Source: Photobacterium swingsii (lineage in GTDB: Bacteria > Pseudomonadota > Gammaproteobacteria > Enterobacterales > Vibrionaceae). From it: DNA of 64,000 nucleotides. Within the stretch, counting starts at the first letter, position 1, and each line of letters opens with the position of its first letter. Below the pieces are notes generated by a model that made no database searches, was not told where the DNA came from, and saw nothing but the letters and a program-made list of their open reading frames with translations. Location: assembly GCF_024346715.1 (NCBI RefSeq), contig NZ_AP024853.1:62001-126000 (forward strand), in the 5' to 3' direction. Shown piece after piece: positions 17,742-24,224 of the stretch. Position numbers and translations under genes: made by a program.

Positions 17742-18225
17742 TCAACAACTCCAATGATGGCTTATGTGACAGCAGCTAACTGTCACGTAAACAATCTACA
17801 ACTTACATAAAACGGTGTATCCAGCATCATCTTCACAATGATGAAGGGTAAAGAAGTAAAGTATGTTGTTAGGTTGTCTTCTTGTTGGTCTCTTTGTTTA
17901 CGGTTGCTATCTTATCAAAGCTAACTGAACTCAAAATGAATATTAGCCGTTCATACAGCATATATATGGGAGATATGAGCCATTTCAAGGGTGATTTAGT
18001 GGCTTTCTCCAATAATTAAGCAGAAAGTGTGACATGCTCTACAAACTATCACTATAGCCACACGACTTGGTCTGTTTAAGATAGATGTTATTGAGTTGCC
18101 ATAACAGAGTGATAGGTACTGTTTGCATGAAATGTTTATCTTTGTGGCCCTGTTCAATTACTCGATCATCGTAGGATAAAATCAGTTACACTGCCCATTA
18201 AGCACGATATATAAGGTAGAGTATT
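17742..18225. other. Intergenic region between divergent relV and a membrane-protein gene
   Basis: This 484-bp gap must hold the relV and 18226 promoters. I see only a 14-codon frame with a GGAG-type ribosome site near 17975, which is too short to call. No repeat, RNA or clear operator was recognised. Confidence 0.4.
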
Positions 18226-18558
18226 TTGCAGCAAGAGTTATTGATTATTTTAGTTGTGATTTGGTTAGGCCTGTCGGTAGGCAGCATGATGCTTTTTCAG
18301 CGAGGAAAAGACGCTGCTCGCAAACGTAAGCTTTGGCCTAAGTATACTATTTTTAGTAATACAGTTTTGGCTGCTTTCATTGTGTACATGCAACCGCCGC
18401 TCCCTATGCTGATAGGTTTGTTGGTGTTTATGATCCCATTAACATTGTTGACGATTCGTTCTACTAAGTTTTGCGATGCCTGTGGGAATGCTAGTCGTTC
18501 TCCCTTTTTTATGAAGCCACCGACAGCGTGCAGTCATTGCAAGAAGCCACTGAAATAA
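18226..18558 (+). CDS. Small membrane protein with C-terminal zinc-ribbon
   Basis: The 110-residue protein seems to start at a TTG (18226) with an AAGGTAGAG ribosome site 9 bp upstream. The first in-frame ATG would cut the first helix. It has about three hydrophobic helices (ELLIILVVIWLGLSVGSMML; NTVLAAFIVYM; LPMLIGLLVFMIPLTLL). A CDAC...CSHC pair in the last 40 residues could bind zinc. The family is not recognised. It faces convergent DUF2750 and has no operon partners. Confidence 0.65.
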   Translation: MQQELLIILVVIWLGLSVGSMMLFQRGKDAARKRKLWPKYTIFSNTVLAAFIVYMQPPLPMLIGLLVFMIPLTLLTIRSTKFCDACGNASRSPFFMKPPTACSHCKKPLK

Positions 18559-18611
18559 ATTAAGAAGTGGATGCTGAAAAGCGTAATGATATTCAGCTTA
18601 ATCAATGAATA

Positions 18612-18636
18612 GAAAAAGGGGCGATTAAGCCCCTTT
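18612..18636 (-). terminator. Terminator of the DUF2750 gene
   Basis: AAAGGGGC-GATTAA-GCCCCTTT, with a minus-strand TTTTTCTATT tail just after the stop codon. Confidence 0.85.
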
Positions 18637-18640
18637 ATCA

Positions 18641-19033
18641 TTATTTGGTTTTACGAGCTTGTTGTTTCAGCTCAAAATCAAACTCATCAGGGAAGATCAC
18701 AAGCCCTTCTTCGTCTTGATTTGGGAAGATAGCAACAGCCAATTCATCATCTTCAAGGCCATGGCTCCAGCGGCTGTGCCACTTATTGAGTGAGATAGAT
18801 TCTGCTTTGCAGTGATCCCAATCGCCAGTTGCCCATGATTCAGCGAATTCTTTGTTTGGCCATACAGGCACACAATCTTCATCTTCGCTGTTTAGCATCA
18901 CACAACCGTGTTCATCGGTTAGGATCCAAATTTCACGATTTGCAACGACTTCTTTGATCAGATACTTGTAGCGCTTCTCTGCATCATACTGGTTGATGTT
19001 GTCGATTTGAGTTTGATCTAATGGGGTTGCCAT
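18641..19033 (-). CDS. DUF2750 domain protein
   Basis: The 130-residue acidic soluble protein has the DUF2750 layout: an N-terminal helix (RYKYLIKEVVANREIWILTD), CVPVWPNKEFAESWATGDW in the middle and a C-terminal ELAVAIFPNQDEEGLVIFPD. The function of the family is unknown. The ATG at 19033 has an AGGAATACCC ribosome site. It is single and ended by its own terminator. Confidence 0.85.
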   Translation of the reverse strand: MATPLDQTQIDNINQYDAEKRYKYLIKEVVANREIWILTDEHGCVMLNSEDEDCVPVWPNKEFAESWATGDWDHCKAESISLNKWHSRWSHGLEDDELAVAIFPNQDEEGLVIFPDEFDFELKQQARKTK

Positions 19034-19149
19034 GGGTATTCCTGATACGGGACAAATAATTGGCTATAGGATAGTGCAATTTTGTAACAGAGTTAAGCGA
19101 AACTCGGTTGATGAAGGGGGGAAGGTACAGATGGTGAGTGTGAAGAAGG

Positions 19150-19184
19150 AAAATCAGCGTGTCTGGCAGGCAGTAGACACGCTG
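19150..19184 (-). terminator. Terminator of the FapF-like gene
   Basis: CAGCGTGTCT (19155-19164) pairs perfectly with AGACACGCTG (19175-19184). The minus-strand tail is ATTTTCC. It sits directly after the stop codon of the barrel gene. Confidence 0.7.
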
Positions 19185-19189
19185 TTGGG

Positions 19190-20209
19190 TTATTTTAGAG
19201 TGATAGGAATACGCAATGATAATTGGAAGTCGGGCGCATCGGCTGTTAACCCTGCGGTTGCACCAATATTGATTGTGGTATCCCGACTAATAGCATAGTT
19301 AGCGCCAAAAGAGAGTGAATCTAATTGCAGTAACTTGGCATTGTCAGGTGTGACGCCGTTGATTTTAGATTTCAAAATGGTTTTATGGCTAAGTCCCATA
19401 CTAAATGAAAACTTAGGGTTAACCGCAAAGCCCATTCCTGCACTAAATGAAATCGTATCGCCTAAATCGATTGTTTGACTGCCTGCTTCTGTATCTACGT
19501 CATCTTCTATGTTCCAGATATAACTGGTGCTTGCATAGATAACAGCGGGATCAATCGGCAATATCATCGTGATTCCTGGCTCAATACTGGCGAAGCCCGA
19601 GCCTGTAGGCAAAGTTTCAAACTCATTGGTTTTAGGATCGATATTGACATCGTATGGTGATTTACCTGTTGTGCTTTTAAAACGTAAACTACCAATCCAA
19701 TAAGGTGCTGTTTTCATATTGAATTGGTATTTAAATGCCGCTTCAATATCACCTAAACCGCTGCCATCAAGATCAATGAGTTCATTATTATTTGCTCCTG
19801 TCTGTGCTTTTCGTTTAGAAATGGAATCCGTTCGGTAAACCAGTGGAATACGGGTTTCGACTTCAAATCGGTTAGTAATGCCGTAGCGACCAGTGAAACC
19901 AACGGTCAAAGTTGTTCTATCTACGTCACTGGCTTCAATTAGCCCAACAATTAATGACGGTAGAACAGTGTAGCCTACAACTGAAACCGAGTTTGAAGAG
20001 TTCTGTGTATACGAGAATGAAGTGTCTAAGACAAAAGAACCTCGCGGTGTGAGTACACCTGGTTGCTCAAAAATATCTGCAACGGTTTGAACTCTTTTTG
20101 GCTTTTCCTTTTTATCGTCGGTTTGATCTGCAGAGGGTTCCTCGGCAAAAACAGCGCTAGAACAGAGTGTTAGTAGCGCTACTAAGCTTTTATATTTGAA
20201 TGTATTCAA
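19190..20209 (-). CDS. FapF-like outer-membrane beta-barrel channel
   Basis: The 339-residue protein has a signal peptide (MNTFKYKSLVALLTLCSSAVFA) and a short charged linker. The body resembles the barrel of FapF and the related phenol-MetA-type transporter family: GVLTPRGSFVLDTSFSYTQN, LIVGLIEASDVDRTTLTVGF, RYGITNRFEVETRIPLVYR and SGLGDIEAAFKYQF. In Pseudomonas, FapF exports amyloid subunits through the outer membrane. The long N-terminal coiled coil described for FapF is missing; only about 20 charged residues stand there. It is divergent from the subunit-like genes and shares their palindrome-rich promoter region. Assignment as FapF-like is from motif recognition, not a search. Confidence 0.78.
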   Translation of the reverse strand: MNTFKYKSLVALLTLCSSAVFAEEPSADQTDDKKEKPKRVQTVADIFEQPGVLTPRGSFVLDTSFSYTQNSSNSVSVVGYTVLPSLIVGLIEASDVDRTTLTVGFTGRYGITNRFEVETRIPLVYRTDSISKRKAQTGANNNELIDLDGSGLGDIEAAFKYQFNMKTAPYWIGSLRFKSTTGKSPYDVNIDPKTNEFETLPTGSGFASIEPGITMILPIDPAVIYASTSYIWNIEDDVDTEAGSQTIDLGDTISFSAGMGFAVNPKFSFSMGLSHKTILKSKINGVTPDNAKLLQLDSLSFGANYAISRDTTINIGATAGLTADAPDFQLSLRIPITLK

Positions 20210-20255
20210 AACTTCCTCACTTTAACGCAAATTAATCCCAAAAAAGGTCGGAGAG

Positions 20256-20353
20256 TTAGACGTCTTTGACCATAAAAAAAGAGTAGTAGAGTGAGACATA
20301 ACGTCTAATGAGACGTCTCATTTAATGTCTTAATCCTGAGATGCTTATAAGAC
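20256..20353. promoter_or_regulatory. Cluster of AGAC/GTCT half-sites with a 16-bp palindrome
   Basis: A perfect palindrome AATGAGACGTCTCATT lies at 20307-20322, and a second core AGACGTCT at 20258-20265. Further AGAC or GTCT half-sites begin at 20294, 20303, 20327 and 20350. Eight half-sites fall in 96 bp, where fewer than one is expected by chance. The array sits between the divergent FapF-like and subunit-like genes. A near copy, GAGACGTTTC, lies before the VpsR-type gene at 24126, so that regulator is the likely ligand. Confidence 0.65.
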
Positions 20354-20581
20354 CCTCTCAGAATTGATAATTTGCTTCGCTATTAATATTAATTAGCCAA
20401 ACTGGAACTTGAATAAATTTATTTAAATAAAGTAAAACTTAACCGCCTGTTTATTTAAAGGAAAATAAACTTATTAAAATTAATACAGTTCAAAAGTTGG
20501 TGGTGACTAGATTTAATGTATCTCGCAGAAATATTGCGAGTTACTAGAAAAATAACAAGACAACATATTTGGAGTAATACC

Positions 20582-21355
20582 ATGCGTAAAACAAATCTCG
20601 CACTATTAGTAGCAGTACTTGTTAGTTCGCCGTTAGCTCTAGCGGATGGTCACCAAGGTGGATATGACGACAGTGGTAGTGATGGCGGTTACCAAGGCGG
20701 CGGTAGTGACTATGATGACGGTTATGGTGGTGGCCCAGTAGCGGCTGGTGATGTAACCAATAAAAACGATGTGGGTAATGAAATTTATACCATAGATAAC
20801 AGTGGTAATTACGATAAAACAGTAACCTACACATCTTCACATGATAAAGACCTTTCTGTTAAAGACTCGTTTAACTATGACGCAAATTATGATGCAAAAC
20901 ATACTGTTGATCATTCTTACACAGTAAAAGACAGCTATAACCAAGACAACGATGCATTACTAATGCATAACATCGACAACGATCGTAGTCATCGTTATAC
21001 CGATAACAGCGATAACAGTAAGCACTGGGAAGATAATAGTACCCATGATTACAGCCAAGATTGGAATATCGATATGGATACCAATCACTTTGTTTCTAAA
21101 GCTGAACTTGATGGCTCTGTCGCACAAAGTTCTGTGAAATACGGTGGTGGCTGTTGTGATAGCGGTTACGGTGAACGCGGTGGTCGTTACGGCAGTGGTG
21201 GTAGCGGTGGTGGTATGAGCGAAGTCATGGTGACACAATCAAATGAAATGAATAACTCATTTGCTGGTGCATCTGGTATTAATATGGCAGGTCAAAATGC
21301 GGGTAATAACTCGTTGGTACAACAAAGTGCTAGTACAAATGCCATTTTATACTAG
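20582..21355 (+). CDS. Fap-like secreted subunit A (Gly/Asn/Asp-rich, CC motif)
   Basis: The 257-residue protein starts at ATG 20582 with TTGGAGTAATACC before it, and has a clean signal peptide (MRKTNLALLVAVLVSSPLALA). The mature part is low in hydrophobics and rich in Asp, Asn, Gly, Ser and Tyr: a Gly/Tyr/Asp-rich N-terminal stretch, then repeats of NYDxxYDxKxTVDxSYTVKDSY type. A YGGGCC double cysteine (about residue 195) precedes a Gly/Arg-rich linker. The tail is NNSFAGASGINMAGQNAGNN then SLVQQSASTNA. This is a candidate fibre subunit, a FapB/FapC counterpart. It is paralogous to the gene at 21964, including upstream sequence. Amyloid behaviour is inferred. Confidence 0.75.
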   Translation: MRKTNLALLVAVLVSSPLALADGHQGGYDDSGSDGGYQGGGSDYDDGYGGGPVAAGDVTNKNDVGNEIYTIDNSGNYDKTVTYTSSHDKDLSVKDSFNYDANYDAKHTVDHSYTVKDSYNQDNDALLMHNIDNDRSHRYTDNSDNSKHWEDNSTHDYSQDWNIDMDTNHFVSKAELDGSVAQSSVKYGGGCCDSGYGERGGRYGSGGSGGGMSEVMVTQSNEMNNSFAGASGINMAGQNAGNNSLVQQSASTNAILY

Positions 21356-21387
21356 TTAATATTTAACTTCGGCCGGTAACAAACAAG

Positions 21388-21421
21388 CTGAGAGTTGCTG
21401 GTAAATATAAGTAACTCTCAG
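21388..21421 (+). promoter_or_regulatory. Hairpin abutting the ribosome site of subunit B
   Basis: CTGAGAGTT (21388-21396) pairs perfectly with AACTCTCAG (21413-21421). The second arm overlaps the first bases of the AGGAGG ribosome site of the next gene. It could modulate translation or mark an mRNA processing point. Confidence 0.5.
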
Positions 21422-21430
21422 GAGGATGTT

Positions 21431-21763
21431 ATGAAATATTTAACGCTGATTGCTGCTGTTTTATTATCTAGTGGGGCAGTTGCAGATGAGTTGGATATTC
21501 TAACAAGCTCTGACATGATTTCTGATGATTTAATGGGTCAATCTCGGGGAACGAATTACGAGATTCAAATTGACAACATGCAGGCTCATTCAGAGATGGA
21601 CGGCGATGTTGCAGGTAATAGTGCTTACCATAATACGACAGGCGACAATATTATTGATTCTGGCTCATTTGCCGATTCGTCTGGGGTTTTTAGTGTAGTG
21701 CAAAATACGGGTAATAATGTATTGATTCAGAATGCAACCGTTGTAAACCTGACATTGAAGTAA
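21431..21763 (+). CDS. Fap-like small secreted protein B
   Basis: The 110-residue protein starts at ATG 21431 with a perfect AGGAGG ribosome site, after a hairpin. A signal peptide (MKYLTLIAAVLLSSGAVA) leads into an acidic, Asn/Asp/Ser-rich mature part. The tail FSVVQNTGNNVLIQNATVVN follows the same QNxGNNxLxQ pattern as the two larger neighbours. It may be a minor subunit, nucleator or chaperone-like partner (compare FapA or FapB). The exact correspondence cannot be set from sequence alone. Confidence 0.7.
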   Translation: MKYLTLIAAVLLSSGAVADELDILTSSDMISDDLMGQSRGTNYEIQIDNMQAHSEMDGDVAGNSAYHNTTGDNIIDSGSFADSSGVFSVVQNTGNNVLIQNATVVNLTLK

Positions 21764-21782
21764 CCTGTTAGTTTATCTATGT

Positions 21783-21804
21783 GCTGGCATGAGGCTGTGC
21801 CAGC
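21783..21804 (+). terminator. Weak hairpin after subunit B
   Basis: GCTGGCA-N8-TGCCAGC forms a 7-bp stem 20 bp after the stop but has no good T run (CCGTTTACT). It may be a transcript-stabilising or partial termination structure in the 200-bp gap before subunit C. Confidence 0.35.
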
Positions 21805-21963
21805 CCGTTTACTCAACATTTATTGAGTTGCGCCTTTCGCAGGGACTAACAACATTACTTCGGTCATTTATCAATGACTACAGATAATAAGCTGAAATAA
21901 CTCAGCGCTTAGATGTGATGTAAATAATAAAAACAATGCACACAACATATTTGGAGTAATATC

Positions 21964-22638
21964 ATGCGTAAAACTAATATCGCACTAGTAGTAGCAGTAG
22001 TAATGGCATCTCCATTTGCTTTGGCAGATGAAGAAAATACCCAAAATGCAAATAATGTTGATGTATTAGTTCAAGATTCTTTTAACAAAGATGCGACCTA
22101 TGATTTCGACAAATCTAAATCTGAATATGCAGATATTGATGGTTCAGGCAATGTTAATGTAGACAAATCCTACACAGCAGAATATAGCAAATCAAAAGAA
22201 ATTAATTACAGTGGTAATCAAGATAATGATCTGCTTTATATGTCAGACATTGGCAACGATGAAAGTGTAGTAAAAACTGACAATAGTGATAATTCTCATA
22301 TGTACTACGACAATAGTCAGTGGGATGCATCAAAAGCAGTAGATATTGATATTGATATCGACCACTACCTAGCTGAAAGTAAACTCGAGGGTGATGTGAT
22401 GGGGGCATCTGTCACTTACGGTGGTGCATGTTGTAGCGAACATGGTGATAAAGGTTACCGTGGTCGTGGAGGCAGCAGCGAAGGTAGCGACTCTGTCGTA
22501 AAAGTTGAGCAAATGAACTCAATGAATGACTCATTCGGTGGCGCATCAGGTATTAGCATCGCTGGTCAAAACGTTGGTAATAACTCATTAGTGCAACAAA
22601 CAACAAGTACCAATGCAGCGTTGGTTGGCTCACAATAA
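21964..22638 (+). CDS. Fap-like secreted subunit C (paralogue of subunit A)
   Basis: The 224-residue protein has a signal peptide (MRKTNIALVVAVVMASPFALA) nearly identical to that of subunit A. Shared blocks are NQDNDxLxMxxIxND, TDNSDNSxxxxDNS, DIDIDIDHYLAESKLEGDV, the YGGACC double cysteine and MNDSFGGASGISIAGQNVGN then NSLVQQTTSTNAAL. The N-terminal Gly-rich stretch of subunit A is absent. The upstream sequence CAACATATTTGGAGTAAT is also shared, so the pair arose by tandem duplication with its ribosome site. It is the best candidate, with subunit A, for a major fibre protein. Disulfide linking through the CC pair is inferred. Confidence 0.75.
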   Translation: MRKTNIALVVAVVMASPFALADEENTQNANNVDVLVQDSFNKDATYDFDKSKSEYADIDGSGNVNVDKSYTAEYSKSKEINYSGNQDNDLLYMSDIGNDESVVKTDNSDNSHMYYDNSQWDASKAVDIDIDIDHYLAESKLEGDVMGASVTYGGACCSEHGDKGYRGRGGSSEGSDSVVKVEQMNSMNDSFGGASGISIAGQNVGNNSLVQQTTSTNAALVGSQ

Positions 22639-22646
22639 GATTGAGA

Positions 22647-22674
22647 AAGGGCCTAGAAGTAGGCCCTTCTTTTC
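22647..22674 (+). terminator. Terminator between subunit C and the C39 peptidase
   Basis: AAGGGCCTA-gaag-TAGGCCCTT followed by CTTTTC, 9 bp after the subunit C stop. Partial read-through would give high subunit and low protease levels. Confidence 0.8.
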
Positions 22675-22725
22675 ATTACTTTAGCGGGCAAAATTGGTGT
22701 ACTGAAAGTCTTGGGTGTTGTTGTT

Positions 22726-23400
22726 ATGAATAAATCGATAGCGATATTATTAGGCATAACCAGCAGTTTTTCTGTTTTAGCGTTAGATTATTTTCCAAGT
22801 CGAGGAGGGTATAACGTTAAAGTGAAAAGCTACCAAGAGCAGTTATTTGGTGATGTACTTCGCCAACAATATGATTTTAGTTGTGGTTCAGCGGCTGTTG
22901 CTTCATTAATGACGTTTCATTATGACATTGAAATTAATGAAAGCGAAGTGTTTGATTTTATGTTTAAACATGGGGATAAAGAAAAAATAGAGAAACAAGG
23001 CTTTTCCTTGCTCGATATGAAAAAATATATTAATTCAATAGGCTTAGAAGCAAACGGCTATAAACTACCTCTAGAGAAAATAAAGAAACTCGGCATACCA
23101 GCAATCACCATAATAAACTTTGATGGGTATATGCATTTTGTGGTAATAAAAGGCATAAATACTAAGCAAGTTATTTTAGGTGACCCATCACGCGGAACTA
23201 TTGTTATGGATATTAAAGAGTTTGAAGAATACTACAAAGGGTTAGTTTTACTTGTGAAAAGCCATATTGATGTCGCAAGAAATGGTTTTATAAAAAAAGA
23301 AAATTATAGTGTTTATGCGGCATCGCCAACGGCAGAGGCGGTATCGCGCGATTCGCTTGCAACCTTCAGCATTACCTTGCCAGGAGCAAACGATTATTAG
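22726..23400 (+). CDS. FapD-like exported C39-family peptidase
   Basis: The 224-residue protein starts at ATG 22726 (a TTG 15 bp upstream is weaker) with a Sec signal peptide (MNKSIAILLGITSSFSVLAL). It carries a complete papain-like C39 core. The glutamine and cysteine lie in QQYDFSCGSAAVASL, the histidine in GYMHFVVIKG and the aspartate in LGDPSRGT. No ABC transporter domains are attached, unlike bacteriocin exporters, so it acts in the periplasm. In the Pseudomonas Fap operon, FapD is exactly this kind of protein. The next gene encodes a protein with a double-glycine motif, a possible substrate. Confidence 0.85.
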   Translation: MNKSIAILLGITSSFSVLALDYFPSRGGYNVKVKSYQEQLFGDVLRQQYDFSCGSAAVASLMTFHYDIEINESEVFDFMFKHGDKEKIEKQGFSLLDMKKYINSIGLEANGYKLPLEKIKKLGIPAITIINFDGYMHFVVIKGINTKQVILGDPSRGTIVMDIKEFEEYYKGLVLLVKSHIDVARNGFIKKENYSVYAASPTAEAVSRDSLATFSITLPGANDY

Positions 23401-23408
23401 AGGCTAGT

Positions 23409-23933
23409 ATGAAAAAGTTATCCCGATTATCCATAATATCTGCGATTGGTGGTGTGGCTTTTGTTGCCCATGCCTCTATCGGATTTTTATCTTTAGATGA
23501 GAAAAAGCATAACCTTGTCACCATGAGTGAGCAAGAAATGGCAACGGTCAGAGGTGGTTTTATATCTATCAATAACACCTTGATAAATATAGGACTAACT
23601 ATCTCGACGGCATTAAATGGCAGTAAAGTTTATACCTCTCAAATAGCGAACCTTACTATAGATAACGGGGTATTAACGACAGTCGGCGTTGATGAGGTAG
23701 CAGACCCTATAAAAGTGGTTCAGAATGATAACCCAGGAACAGGCGAGAACACAGTAAGCCCTTCGTTAAGTTTACAGGACGGCAGTATTGCCAATATTAT
23801 TCAAAATACGGTAGATGGTGCGAATATTAGCATTCAAACAGAGCTGAATATAGAAGCGGATGTCGAGGGGTTTCTACGTGAGCAAGGTAATATAAACCGC
23901 TTAGAAAATGCTATTTTAAGTCATAGTTACTAG
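23409..23933 (+). CDS. FapE-like exported protein with double-glycine leader
   Basis: The 174-residue protein starts 8 bp after the peptidase stop. It has an N-terminal hydrophobic signal (MKKLSRLSIISAIGGVAFVA). Residues about 37-51 then read VTMSEQEMATVRGG, a close fit to the double-glycine leader pattern LSxxELxxIxGG that C39 peptidases cut. The mature part would begin FISINNTLINIGLTIS. It contains QDGSIANIIQNTVDGANISI and several Asn/Thr-rich beta-prone stretches. By order and character it resembles FapE of the Pseudomonas fap operon. The leader processing is an inference. Confidence 0.7.
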   Translation: MKKLSRLSIISAIGGVAFVAHASIGFLSLDEKKHNLVTMSEQEMATVRGGFISINNTLINIGLTISTALNGSKVYTSQIANLTIDNGVLTTVGVDEVADPIKVVQNDNPGTGENTVSPSLSLQDGSIANIIQNTVDGANISIQTELNIEADVEGFLREQGNINRLENAILSHSY

Positions 23934-23954
23934 AGACCCTCTTTAAGTTAATAT

Positions 23955-23987
23955 AAAGGTATAGTACTCGCTACTATACCTTTTTTG
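23955..23987 (+). terminator. Terminator of the Fap-like operon
   Basis: AAAGGTATAGTA-ctcgc-TACTATACCTTT with a TTTTTT tail, 22 bp after the FapE-like stop. Confidence 0.92.
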
Positions 23988-24125
23988 TTGTGTTTTTTTG
24001 TCATTTGATGTTAGTTGTAATTAGTTTTTGAACTTTATTGTACTAATGAAAATATTACTAAGTTCTTGAAAAAGAAATGAACTTATCTTAAATGAATTTA
24101 GGTATATGCTATTTTTGAACTCTTT

Positions 24126-24135
24126 GAGACGTTTC
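24126..24135. promoter_or_regulatory. GAGACGTTTC site before the VpsR-type gene
   Basis: It matches the GAGACGTCTC core at 20310-20319 in 9 of 10 positions and lies about 90 bp before the regulator start codon, suggesting autoregulation. Confidence 0.5.
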
Positions 24136-24224
24136 TTATATCTGATACCCTGCAAACTTATCATTTCTCACCTATATTCTTAATACATTATAAAAAATGC
24201 ACATTGATATAGAAGGTGACTTCG

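Noticed and set aside
17975-18019. 14-codon frame with GGAG site upstream
   Set aside because: Too short to support as a gene from sequence alone.
20210-20581. Sigma-54 promoter for the Fap-like operon
   Set aside because: The neighbouring regulator belongs to the enhancer-binding family, so I looked for GG-N10-GC. None convincing was found, and the regulator lacks GAFTGA.
20582-22638. Curli (CsgA/CsgB) subunits
   Set aside because: The proteins lack the five SxxxxxGxGNxAxxxQ repeats of CsgA, and no csgD, csgE, csgF or csgG is nearby. The C39 peptidase and the barrel fit Fap better.
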